Part shown: one piece after another, positions 14,406 to 21,775 of the stretch
Position numbering within the stretch: position 1 is the first letter of the stretch
Layout of the letters: the number at the start of each line of letters is the position of its first letter
Notes under the pieces: generated by a model
Seen by the model: only the letters and a program-made list of their open reading frames with translations
What the model was told of the DNA's origin: nothing
Databases searched by the model: none
Position numbers and translations under genes: made by a program
Source: Actinomycetes bacterium
GTDB lineage: Bacteria; Actinomycetota; Actinomycetes; Actinomycetales; Cellulomonadaceae
Assembly (NCBI GenBank): GCA_021793115.1
Contig: JAJYTJ010000057.1
Location: 1-21,776 of the forward strand
Direction: 5' to 3'
Length of the DNA stretch: 21,776 nucleotides

Positions 14406-14566
14406 GCACGGCCAACGAGCCGATCCGCGCCGCCACGCGACCAAGGATCGGCGCACGGCGTCGCTTCGCCCGCGCCGTCGACTCCACCGCGCCCGCCGTC
14501 CGGGCAGCCCACTCCCAGCTCCGGCAGGCCATCGCCGACGACCCCATACTCGGGCGGAAGCCATAG
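14255..14566 (+). pseudogene. Out-of-frame C-terminal coding segment
   Basis: About 100 residues of convincing coding sequence (AAQHLEGVLANAPG, DLLAAVLDFLLTADQDNP, ending ADDPILGRKP) follow the exported protein in a different frame and have no start codon of their own nearby. The helical character differs from the beta-rich N-terminal part, so this may be the end of a different gene joined by a deletion rather than the same gene after a frameshift. I do not recognise the family. Confidence 0.5.
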
Positions 14567-14614
14567 CCGCCACCGGCGACTCTGACGGCGCACAGCAACG
14601 ACAATGTCAGCGCC

Positions 14615-14962
14615 ATGTTGAACCAGGACAACGAACAGGCGGCCGTGGACCGAGACTGGGTCGAGGAGGCGCTTCCGAGCATCCTGACCGAGTTTGGCCC
14701 TGCCTTGACGGAGTGCGCCAAGGTGTTGTCGACAACCGGTCATGCCCACCTCGAGTTACCTGCTGGGCACGTTGACGCGGAAGTCGCAAAGGCCGGGATC
14801 TTCCGGCACCGCGTCCTACGCGTTGTGGCTTATCGTCGCGAGCAGCAGGTGATGTCCTCGGCGGGCCCGCTCACGTCCGGCGAGGTGTCGGAGGGGCTGC
14901 CCTCAGCTGTTCTTCACCTCGCCGTGGCCACGGCGAACGTGATGCACGAGACACGTGGTTAG
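14615..14962 (+). CDS. Hypothetical protein (115 aa)
   Basis: The predicted 115-residue protein is acidic at the start (QDNEQAAVDRDWVEEALP) and has helical stretches LTEFGPALTECAKVL and VLHLAVATANVMHE. Third-position bias is weaker than in neighbouring genes, and the start ATG 14615 has no clear ribosome site. I do not recognise a family, and it has no signal peptide. It stands 48 bp after the broken exported gene and 71 bp before the next gene. Confidence 0.5.
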   Translation: MLNQDNEQAAVDRDWVEEALPSILTEFGPALTECAKVLSTTGHAHLELPAGHVDAEVAKAGIFRHRVLRVVAYRREQQVMSSAGPLTSGEVSEGLPSAVLHLAVATANVMHETRG

Positions 14963-15033
14963 CGGTCCAACGAGTCATCGGTGGTGGGGTCAGAGGCGCG
15001 AATTCTGGCCCCACTACCGAGGCGAGGTGTGAC

Positions 15034-15549
15034 ATGAGGCACTCACAAGACACTCCGCGGCGCATCGTCTTCGACGTGCCAGCCGCCCTCATCGAGCTGC
15101 TGTACGGCCGAGCGGTCCTCGGCCTGGGCGTCGCGCCCGACCTGCCAGCCACCAGCCCGGTCACCGACCACGCCAAAGCTCCCGCCGACGCGGGGCCAAG
15201 GTGGGTCGCGCTCTACGAATCCGCCTTGGACCAGTACGAGCGCCAGGACCACGCCCTCGACGTCTTCTGGCTGATGCTCGAGGACGCCGCCGAGCTGAAC
15301 CTCGACATGGCGCGGTCATGGACCAACGAGCAGCGGCGCCAGGTGGCCGATGCCGCGCTCATGCCCACCAAGCAGAACAGCCCCCGCCTCGAGCGGCGCT
15401 ATCGGTCGCTCGCGGACCGGCCGATCTGGCACGTTCTCGTCCTGCCCGTCGAAGGCCACTACTTCGCCCGACCCTCGTCCGGAGTCCTCCTGACCTCCCT
15501 TGAGACCTTCCTCGACGACGACGCGTGGGCGAGAGCGATCAGCGACTGA
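15034..15549 (+). CDS. Hypothetical protein (171 aa)
   Basis: The 171-residue soluble protein starts at ATG 15034, 6 nt after GAGG (15024-15027). Coding bias is strong. It contains IVFDVPAALIELLYGRAVLG, a helical middle (YESALDQYERQDHALDVFWL, then LEDAAELNLDMARSW) and a C-terminal beta-rich part (IWHVLVLPVEGHYFARP). I do not recognise a family or active-site motif. A GC-rich stem-loop follows the stop. Confidence 0.75.
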   Translation: MRHSQDTPRRIVFDVPAALIELLYGRAVLGLGVAPDLPATSPVTDHAKAPADAGPRWVALYESALDQYERQDHALDVFWLMLEDAAELNLDMARSWTNEQRRQVADAALMPTKQNSPRLERRYRSLADRPIWHVLVLPVEGHYFARPSSGVLLTSLETFLDDDAWARAISD

Positions 15550-15562
15550 CAGTGGACCCGGC

Positions 15563-15592
15563 GTGTCCCCGGCGCTGCCGGAGCCGGGCTCT
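15563..15592 (+). terminator. GC-rich stem-loop after the 171-aa gene
   Basis: CCCGGC (15568-15573) and GCCGGG (15583-15588) pair around a 9-nt loop, 14 nt after the stop. The surrounding sequence resembles the stem-loop at 19456-19487 (both start GTGTCC, share GCTGCCG and end GGGCTCT). This suggests a family of related terminators or small repeats. Confidence 0.45.
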
Positions 15593-15794
15593 ACTCGGCC
15601 TCAGGCGGGGCCTCCCCTAGCCGCTGGCGGCGTCTCGGGCAGACGGGTGAATCCCCTCACGCACCCGAAGGGCCCGTCCTGGCGGCCGGCCGTGGTGGAC
15701 GACATCGCCCGCGCAGGGTGGGGGGTTGGGCGGAGGCTTACGCGTAAAGGTCCCACCAGCGTTCGACAGGCCGAGTCTCACTTCAAAGGTGCGC

Positions 15795-16077
15795 CGGACA
15801 GCGTCCGTCACGGCCTCAACCGGCCGATCATCGCCGGGTCGACGGAGTAGTCCGAGGAGTCGACGCGCACGTAGTAGTCGCGTCCCAGCCGGACCCGGTT
15901 GACCCACCCCAGGCTCGGGGCCACCGGCGGCAAGGCCAGCATCGCGGCCCGATCGGCCGCCGACCGGTCGATCGGGCGGGTCTTGATGGCGCGCACGATC
16001 CGGGCGTTCGCCCCGGTCAGCCAGTCGGACAGCTGGGCGTCGAAGTCGGCCGGGGAGGCGAAGACCCGCCCGCAGCC
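15795..16077 (-). pseudogene. IS21-family istA transposase remnant
   Basis: Only part of the C-terminal region of an IstA-type transposase remains: FASPADFDAQLSDWLTGANA, then DRSAADRAAMLALPPVAP and RLGRDYYVRVDSSDYSVDP. This is the stretch after the DDE catalytic domain that is typical of actinobacterial IS21 members. The catalytic domain and istB are missing. After IGR the frame breaks (stop at 15808), yet another frame continues with VEAVTDAV as the family expects, so a small indel is present. The remnant is old and inactive. Confidence 0.8.
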
Positions 16078-16658
16078 GAATCGAAATCGAAGCGACCTCC
16101 CGGTTGGCTGGCACGGCGGTGGCAGCCACTGTGCTTGACCGCCTGACGGTCTCCCCCGGTTGCCGCCGGGCTCGGGGGCGTCCTAGACCGCAAGGGCGCG
16201 GTTCCTTCCAAACTGGGGCCGTGTCCGACAGCCGCAGCGCTCTGTAACAGGACCCTTGACAGGAGTTCACCTGATAGATAACGTCCGCGCCAGCGGAGTC
16301 AAGTCGCGGCGTAGCGATCAGGGGGGCTCTGAATGTGCGAGGACACGTAGGCGCAGGCACTGGCTGATAGCACCGCTTGCGCCACGGTCGGCAGGCTCGG
16401 CGACCAAGCCTTTTGCGAGCGGGACGCTTTTTGGGTCTTGCGCTGGTTCGACTAAGCGGGTGTTCCGCGCATCGTCCATGGCGACTCGTGCAGTCTGAAC
16501 AGAACGTCCCCGCGCACGCCCATCACGTCTGATACGCGGTCGACGGCTCTGTGTCAGGCACGATGTAGTAGAAGTTGCCCGCTTCCGCCGCATTGAAACA
16601 ATCGACGTCCGCTGGTGTGGTCGCGCCCCGACCGGCGGCACGAACCCCGGGAGTACAT
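16078..16658. other. Long non-coding or degenerate stretch
   Basis: About 580 bp without a convincing intact gene. It holds a nested stem-loop (16147-16190). Near its end, on the minus strand (about 16523-16607), a short frame with coding-like residues (DVDCFNAAEAGNFYYIVPDT) may be the tail of a lost gene. The last part must carry the promoter of the exported operon at 16659. GC content appears lower than in the left half of the window. Confidence 0.4.
16147..16190. other. Nested GC-rich stem-loop
   Basis: The outer arms CGGTCT (16147-16152) and AGACCG (16185-16190) and the inner arms CCCCCG (16153-16158) and CGGGGG (16173-16178) form a two-part hairpin with a 6-nt one-sided bulge. It lies just beyond the broken end of the istA remnant. 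It could be a terminator or part of an old element end. Confidence 0.4.
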
Positions 16659-17603
16659 ATGTCGCCATCCTCCGAATACACGACCTCGTCAGCATCTTCA
16701 TCGCCTTTGGCTCGGCGTCGACGCACGCATCCTATCCTGGCGCTAACCGTCGCCGTGATGCTCACGGCCGTTGGTCTGGTTGCGGTGAAGACGCCAGTTT
16801 CGGCAGCGTCGCCGCCGCCACTGGATGCGAGTTACTACGTCCTATCCATCACGAATAGCACTGCGGCAACGCTTGGCTGCAATCAGGGCCGCGCTGACGC
16901 TGCCAATGGAAACATAAACAGCGAAGTAATCCTTGACTTTGGTGGGCAGAGCTCCAGCAACACCGGCACGCTGCTGACGTTTACGAATGCGTTCGCCTCG
17001 TATGCGGCGATCGAGTCGTACGCGGAAACGTTCGCCTACAACTACTGGGCGTGCACTGGTACCGACATAGCCTCCAGATTGATCCTGGGACTTGGCACGA
17101 ACAACAGCGCCTACAACGTGAGCAGCACTGGTGGCACTTCCTGGGCGGCCGTGGTGAATACCGTCATCAACTACATGAAGAACTACGGTCAGGTCACCGT
17201 CTGGGGCGCAAACGACATGGAGTTGAATTACCACTCGTACTCCGGCACTGCCGATTGGGAATCCGGGTACGCCGCCAACACGGTGGCGCTGTACGTCGAC
17301 TATGGGGACGCGGCCGGATGCCCTCCGTATGGCGCATGCAACAACGGCTGGACGCAGCACGACGTGTACCTAGTTGCGTGGGGTGACGCTAGCGCCGAGG
17401 CTGCACCAGAAATCTACTACACCACACAAGCCCAAGAGTGGATCTCTATCGTAAACGCTCAGGGCTACATCCCATTCCAGGGGCCGTTGGATGAGTACGA
17501 TCTGCAAACTTCGAGCTTGACCCCCGCGGGCGCATGGACAGCGCTCGGTTGCGGCTCTACTGAGTCGTGCCGATACTCGATGCAGATTCAGAAGGCGAGC
17601 TGA
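16659..17603 (+). CDS. Secreted hypothetical protein (first gene of exported operon)
   Basis: The 314-residue protein starts at ATG 16659 with GGGAG 5 nt upstream. A Ser-rich, then basic N-region (LARRRRTHP) precedes a hydrophobic core (ILALTVAVMLTAVGLVAV) and a likely cleavage site after VSAA, near residue 50. The mature domain has alternating segments (YVLSITNSTAATLGCNQGRA, VILDFGGQ, VTVWGANDMEL, VALYVDYGD, VYLVAWGDAS, IPFQGPLDEYD). These are suggestive of a TIM-barrel-like fold, but this is a guess. Five cysteines, four of them in its C-terminal half, may form disulfides. The family is not recognised. Its stop overlaps the ribosome site of the next gene. Confidence 0.82.
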   Translation: MSPSSEYTTSSASSSPLARRRRTHPILALTVAVMLTAVGLVAVKTPVSAASPPPLDASYYVLSITNSTAATLGCNQGRADAANGNINSEVILDFGGQSSSNTGTLLTFTNAFASYAAIESYAETFAYNYWACTGTDIASRLILGLGTNNSAYNVSSTGGTSWAAVVNTVINYMKNYGQVTVWGANDMELNYHSYSGTADWESGYAANTVALYVDYGDAAGCPPYGACNNGWTQHDVYLVAWGDASAEAAPEIYYTTQAQEWISIVNAQGYIPFQGPLDEYDLQTSSLTPAGAWTALGCGSTESCRYSMQIQKAS

Positions 17604-17611
17604 GGGTAACC

Positions 17612-18247
17612 ATGATGACAACGAGGAATCACATCCACAAGCGCACGGCTTCGATGAGGCTAGGTCGCGGGGGTCTTGCCCTGGTGGTAGCCGGGATCGC
17701 CGTGGTTGGCGTAGGTGTCGGGTTTGCCTCCGCGCAAGACAGTTCACCCTTGTCGCGAGCGCTACAGCAGGCTCATCTGGACCAGATGCCGCCCGCAAAA
17801 GCCGAACTGTACAAGAAGGGCATCGAGCAGGCGTTCCCCGCCGCGCACGCCAACAAGCCAAACCAGGCGACGGCACAGTCGGCACCTGGCGTACCGGACA
17901 TCGAGGTGAAGGGTGACCGCTCCGCGGGCATCTCAGACCTGCGTCAAGCCCCGTTCAGCTCGTCAACCTTCGCCGTCGAAGACTCTTACCAAGGCATGGT
18001 CAAGGGGCGCTGGTACGTGGTCTACGCCGGCACCGTCGGCGGCGAAGGTCCCACTGCGGGCCAAGGTGGTCTTCGCATCATGTCTGCCGACCCGGGTCAG
18101 AACACCAACGTTGCCGACGTCGGGACGTTCCCGGCAGCTGGAACGTCGAGCCTGAAGGTCTCCGCCTTCTCGGGCACGATGCTGACGTTGACCACCAATA
18201 CCAGTACGACGCTGACGTTCGATCTGGCCACGTTGGCGTACCAGTGA
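17612..18247 (+). CDS. Exported or signal-anchored hypothetical protein (second gene of exported operon)
   Basis: The 211-residue protein starts at ATG 17612, with GAGGG (17602-17606) 5 nt upstream and overlapping the previous stop. After a basic N-region (HIHKRTASMRLGRGG) comes a hydrophobic segment, LALVVAGIAVVGVGVGFASA, that serves as signal peptide or anchor. The outside part has a helical linker (SRALQQAHLDQMPPAKAELY) and a C-terminal beta-rich domain (GRWYVVYAGTVGGEGPTAG, LRIMSADPG, LTLTTNTSTTLTFDLAT). It is unrecognised. Its last codons overlap the start of the lipoprotein gene (GTGA), so the two are translationally coupled. Confidence 0.82.
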   Translation: MMTTRNHIHKRTASMRLGRGGLALVVAGIAVVGVGVGFASAQDSSPLSRALQQAHLDQMPPAKAELYKKGIEQAFPAAHANKPNQATAQSAPGVPDIEVKGDRSAGISDLRQAPFSSSTFAVEDSYQGMVKGRWYVVYAGTVGGEGPTAGQGGLRIMSADPGQNTNVADVGTFPAAGTSSLKVSAFSGTMLTLTTNTSTTLTFDLATLAYQ

Positions 18248-19452
18248 AGCGGCGGCTGCGGCCGAGCAGGGTCGCCCGCTCGGCCGCAGCCGTTCTGGCC
18301 GTCGCGTTTTCGACTGCATGCACCAACAGCACCGCCCCTGCCACCCAGGCGACTAGTCATTCTGCCGGGCCAGGCGGGACTGTCACGACGAGCCCCGTGG
18401 GCGCTCCGTCGAGCAGTACCACCACCAGTCAAGGCACGGGCCCAGGTTCCGGTGTGCCGGCAGTGAATCTGCAGTGGACCGCCGTGCATCGAAGCGGTGG
18501 CGGCGCCGTCGTCGCCACGGTCGGCGCCGGGCATCTATGGGTCGCGTACGCACACGGCGCCACACCGCCGGCCAGTGAGGGTGACCAGACCGCTGCAAAC
18601 AGCGGCGGTGAGCTAGTCGGATACGACCCCACCACAGGGCGAGCCGACATCACCGCCACAATCGGTGCCTTCCCCTCAGCGATCGCCGCATCCAGTTCCG
18701 GGGTGTGGGTCGCGAACGGTGTCGGCGACGGGTATGCGGTCAAACCGGCGTTGGTTGACACGGTCGAGCAGTTCACCGCTGCCGGCAAGCTCGTCGCCAC
18801 CACCCACGTTGAAGACCCGCTTGCCCTGACAGCTTCCGGAGCGCAGGCGTGGGTCTACTACAGCAGCGGGCAGCAGCAACCACGCGTACGCCTGCTCACG
18901 GCGCCACCCCCAGGCGAGAGCAGCACCGTCCAACCCTCTCCCGACGAGGTGTTGCCCGGCCAACTGGCATCCGCCGCTGACCCGCTGACGTACTGCGGCG
19001 GGGAGGTGTTCGCTGTCTCCGCCGAATCGGCCACCTCCACCGTGAGTCTCACCCAGATCGCCGCGACGTCGGGCACCATCGCCACCGTTGATGCCGACTT
19101 CAGCCATCCTTCGCTGATCTGCCCAGCCACGGGAAAGCCACTGCTGCTGCTACCCGGCCTGCCGACCGTGCTCCTTAGTGCCGCCACGGGATACACGGCC
19201 CTGCAACTGTCAGCCGGGCCGGCCGCACTAGCCCGCGCCGGCGGCGGCCACGTGTGGCTCATCGACAACAACCTCGGCACTGTAAGCGTTACGGACATCA
19301 ACGACGCGGGACAGGCACGCAGCGAAACCCTCACGATGCCTTCTCGAACGACGCCTGTGTTCACTGCCGACCAATCCGGACTCTGGATCCTCGTCCCGAC
19401 CATCGACACCAACTCAACGACCCTGCAAGCCAGCCACGTCGCCCTGCCATAG
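18244..19452 (+). CDS. Lipoprotein with propeller-like repeats (third gene of exported operon)
   Basis: The 402-residue protein begins at GTG 18244, overlapping the previous stop. A lipoprotein signal (MKRRLRPSRVARSAAAVLAV, then FSTAC) puts a lipid-modified cysteine at about residue 26, so it is anchored to the outer face of the membrane. A Ser/Thr/Pro/Gly-rich linker (about 27-70) leads to a domain of repeated short strands (GAGHLWVAYAHG, SSGVWVANGVGDG, GAQAWVYYSSG, GGHVWLIDNNLGTVSVTDIN, QSGLWILVP), typical of a beta-propeller. It may be a sensor, a binding partner or a scaffold for the two proteins encoded before it. No enzyme motif was seen. Confidence 0.83.
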   Translation: MKRRLRPSRVARSAAAVLAVAFSTACTNSTAPATQATSHSAGPGGTVTTSPVGAPSSSTTTSQGTGPGSGVPAVNLQWTAVHRSGGGAVVATVGAGHLWVAYAHGATPPASEGDQTAANSGGELVGYDPTTGRADITATIGAFPSAIAASSSGVWVANGVGDGYAVKPALVDTVEQFTAAGKLVATTHVEDPLALTASGAQAWVYYSSGQQQPRVRLLTAPPPGESSTVQPSPDEVLPGQLASAADPLTYCGGEVFAVSAESATSTVSLTQIAATSGTIATVDADFSHPSLICPATGKPLLLLPGLPTVLLSAATGYTALQLSAGPAALARAGGGHVWLIDNNLGTVSVTDINDAGQARSETLTMPSRTTPVFTADQSGLWILVPTIDTNSTTLQASHVALP

Positions 19453-19494
19453 CACGTGTCCCGGCCGCTGCCGTGGCCACGGGCTCTGCGTGCT
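19451..19494 (+). terminator. Stem-loop ending the exported operon
   Basis: The outer arms AGCACG (19451-19456) and CGTGCT (19489-19494) enclose inner arms CCCGGCC and GGCCACGGG. The structure overlaps the last bases of the operon's stop codon. Its core resembles the stem-loop at 15563-15592. It could also serve the converging truncated gene. Confidence 0.5.
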
Positions 19495-19544
19495 CAGCCG
19501 GCGCCGCGGTGGCGCCACGAGCGCACTGCCCGAATCGATGGGGC

Positions 19545-19983
19545 TCATTGGTGATACACCTGGCCGGCCGGGCCGACGAGGATGTCATTCAGCATTCGCT
19601 TCTCCCGGATGGTGCAGTTGCCCAAGCAGAACTGGCCCTCCCGCACCACGTGGTACTGGTTCCAGTTCGGGCCGTACTCGTCGTGGCTTCGGGTGAGCCC
19701 GATGTATTTCCAGGTGAGCGTGGTGGTTGCGTCGGCGTTGGTGTACGCGTACGAGCGGATCCACGAGCCGTCGCCGCACCAGGCGGTGTGCGTGTGGAAG
19801 GTGAACAGCGTGATCCCGACAAGGTCCTTCATCCCGCGGTAGCCGTTTAGATGCCAGCACCAGGTCGCGGCCGCCGTGGCCACCGCCGCCTTGAGCTTCT
19901 GAGCAGCTGGCGCCTGTTGCACGAAGTCGGAGCCTGCCCCGGTGTCCTGGACACTTTGATCTTGACCCCGTCGTGTGGACTCC
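19545..19983 (-). pseudogene. Exported protein fragment lacking its N-terminus
   Basis: The C-terminal 115 or so residues have strong coding character and a cysteine/tryptophan-rich pattern usual in small secreted actinobacterial proteins: TWCWHLNGYRGMKDLVGITL, THTAWCGDGSWIRSY, LTWKYIGLTRS, QFCLGNC. No signal peptide or good start codon is found upstream; the frame runs back into the end of the DUF2079 gene. A 13-bp palindrome GTGTCC-T-GGACAC (19942-19954) lies where the coding character fades. The 5' end has probably been lost to a deletion or an insertion scar. Confidence 0.6.
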
Positions 19984-21405
19984 TCACAGCTCAGGGGCGG
20001 CGAGTAGCAGGTAGCCGTCTTGGTCAACGAGGACGCGGTACCCGAGGCCGCCGGCGTCGAGTGCGACCTGGCGCAACTCGTCGCCGCCGACGGGGAACTG
20101 GCGTGCGTTCGTCGAGTCGGCGATGACGTACTTCGGGTGCGACACGGCCAGCGGGGTCGTGCCGAGCAGGACGACGTCGTCGCGCGCCGTCAGCTGGGGG
20201 GCGAGCCCGTTCGAGGCGGCGACCGTGGCCCCGGCGGGGATGCGGTCGAGGATTGCGTGGCCGAGGGCGACGTGCGATGGCGTGACCCAGAGGCTGGGGT
20301 GGACGACCTCGAGCAAGCCCGACGCCAGCCGCGGAGACGGCACCAGGAGCCCCACCGCGGTCGTGACAGCACCCAGCGCAAGGCACCAGCGGCGCAGGGC
20401 CGGGCCGACCAGGCCGCGCGCCAGCACGTCGACGAGGGCGGCGAAGACGACCGGCATGAGCACGGCCGAGTAGTGGAAGGCGGTGCCCCAGTAGGTCGGG
20501 TAGTCCGACAGCAGCCGCCAGGCAAGCGTCGGCGCCGCGACCAGGAGGATTGGCGACCGCAGCGCCAGGAGGCCGGTGGGCAGCAGCACCAGGACGAGCG
20601 TCGTCAGCTTGGTGCCGTTTGTCAGCAGAGTGGGCATCCGGGTCACCGCCGCCAGTCCGAGGCGGCCGGTGTACGTGTCGGTGCCGGCCGGGCTGATCTC
20701 GGGGATGACGACGCACACCTCCAGGACGGATGCGGCCACCCCGCCGAGAGCGGTGGCTATGCCCAGCCGGCGCGCGCCGCGCCACGCGACGAGCGTGCCG
20801 ATCACCGCCAGCGTCAACCCAAGGTCCTCCTTGACGAGCACCAACGGCACGGCCCACGCCACCGCGGCGCCGAGCCGACCGTTGCCCAAGGCGGTCAGCG
20901 AGAACGCGAGCAACGGCACGGCGAAGGCGACCTCGTGGAAGTCGAAGGCGACTGCCTGTGCGATGCCCCACGAGAGGCCGAACCCGAGCCCGACGACTAG
21001 GGCGGCGGTGGTACCGGCCGACCGGTACGCCCAACGGGTCAGCGGCATTGCCGCGATGCCCAGCAGCAGCGCCTGCGCGACAAGCAGCGTGCCGGCGCCC
21101 GGGAACGGCCGGTACGCGGGTGCCAGCACGGCGGTGATCGGTGAGAAATGGTCGCCGAGCAGTGGAAACCCCGGGCCTTTGAGGCTCGACGTCGGCCAGT
21201 GCCCAAACGCGTAGGAGCGCACCTCCTGCTCGAAGATGCCGAGGTCGAAGCCCGTGGTGCGCAGCAGCACATGCCGGCGCAGCGACACCGCGGCATACAG
21301 CGCCGACAGCACCAGGGCGATCGCGGTGGCGGGCCACCAACTTGAGCCGGCGCCTTCGCGTCGCGCCGGCATGGCACGCGCATGTGGACTGGTGAGGGTC
21401 GCCAC
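19984..21405 (-). CDS. DUF2079 multi-pass membrane protein
   Basis: The 473-residue integral membrane protein has about ten hydrophobic helices. The family signature TTGFDLGIFEQ (residues about 50-60), DHFSPITAVLAP and FDFHEVAFAVPLLAFSL identify DUF2079. These proteins resemble GT-C glycosyltransferases, so a role in cell-envelope sugar transfer is likely but unproven. The C-terminal 90 residues (PAGATVAASNGLAPQLTARD to LLLAAPEL) form a non-membrane domain. The GTG start 21405 lacks a clear ribosome site; ATG at codon 12 is the alternative. It appears complete. A 15-bp palindrome lies immediately upstream, between it and the divergent response regulator. Confidence 0.9.
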   Translation of the reverse strand: MATLTSPHARAMPARREGAGSSWWPATAIALVLSALYAAVSLRRHVLLRTTGFDLGIFEQEVRSYAFGHWPTSSLKGPGFPLLGDHFSPITAVLAPAYRPFPGAGTLLVAQALLLGIAAMPLTRWAYRSAGTTAALVVGLGFGLSWGIAQAVAFDFHEVAFAVPLLAFSLTALGNGRLGAAVAWAVPLVLVKEDLGLTLAVIGTLVAWRGARRLGIATALGGVAASVLEVCVVIPEISPAGTDTYTGRLGLAAVTRMPTLLTNGTKLTTLVLVLLPTGLLALRSPILLVAAPTLAWRLLSDYPTYWGTAFHYSAVLMPVVFAALVDVLARGLVGPALRRWCLALGAVTTAVGLLVPSPRLASGLLEVVHPSLWVTPSHVALGHAILDRIPAGATVAASNGLAPQLTARDDVVLLGTTPLAVSHPKYVIADSTNARQFPVGGDELRQVALDAGGLGYRVLVDQDGYLLLAAPEL

Positions 21406-21406
21406 A

Positions 21407-21421
21407 CGAGCACCGTGCTCG
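21407..21421. promoter_or_regulatory. 15-bp palindrome in the divergent intergenic region
   Basis: CGAGCAC-C-GTGCTCG is a perfect 7-bp dyad 2 bp upstream of the DUF2079 start codon and about 66 bp upstream of the response regulator start. It is a candidate operator or, in transcript form, a hairpin at the 5' end of the DUF2079 message. Confidence 0.4.
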
Positions 21422-21486
21422 CACGTTCCTGACGCGTTGCTGACAGGGCCCGCAGCTCAGTTGGCCTCATGTGGAATGTTGAGCGC

Positions 21487-21699
21487 GTGCGGATCCTCCT
21501 GGTCGAGGACGAACGGCGCCTGGCGCAGGTGCTGGCGCGCGGGCTGCGTCTGGACGGGTTCGTCGTCGACGTCGCGAACGACGGCCGCACCGGGTATCTC
21601 CTGGCGCGCACCGGCGGCTACGACGCGATTGTGCTCGACCTCATGCTGCCGGCGATGCCCGGGCCTGACTTGCACGGGCTTAGTGCCCTGGGCCGTTGA
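21487..21699 (+). pseudogene. OmpR-type response regulator, N-terminal half, truncated
   Basis: The first 60 residues are a normal receiver domain start: VRILLVEDERRLAQVLARGL, then the phosphoacceptor segment AIVLDLMLPAMPG with its aspartate. The usual continuation (helix 4, the Lys-containing loop, and the output domain) is replaced by a few unrelated residues and TGA 21697. GTG 21487 fits the family's start; ATG 21469 is in frame. The break lies at about 21660-21675, just before a gene on the opposite strand, so an insertion probably cut the regulator. Its sensor kinase would be expected beyond the insertion. It diverges from the DUF2079 gene. Confidence 0.82.
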
Positions 21700-21775
21700 T
21701 CGGGGGTAGGCGGTCGAGGATGGCGCGGGCTTCGGCGTTGATGAGGGGTTCTGCGGTAAGAGCGTGAGCGCCGAT
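21680..21775 (-). CDS. C-terminus of an ORF entering from the right, possibly a transposase
   Basis: The last 31 residues of a minus-strand gene are visible: LTAEPLINAEARAILDRLPP followed by INGPGH and a TAA. Coding character is good. Because it begins exactly where the response regulator is cut, it most likely belongs to an insertion sequence, but the family cannot be decided from this much sequence. Confidence 0.45.
   Translation of the reverse strand: MGAHALTAEPLINAEARAILDRLPPINGPGH

Noticed and set aside
16430..16465. GGTTCGACT segment resembling a tRNA or tmRNA T-arm
   Set aside because: No acceptor stem, anticodon arm or other tRNA/tmRNA parts can be paired around it.
16318..16482. 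Minus-strand frame of about 52 residues beginning MDDARNTRLVEP
   Set aside because: Codon use has no strong bias, no ribosome site was seen, and no recognisable motif is present.
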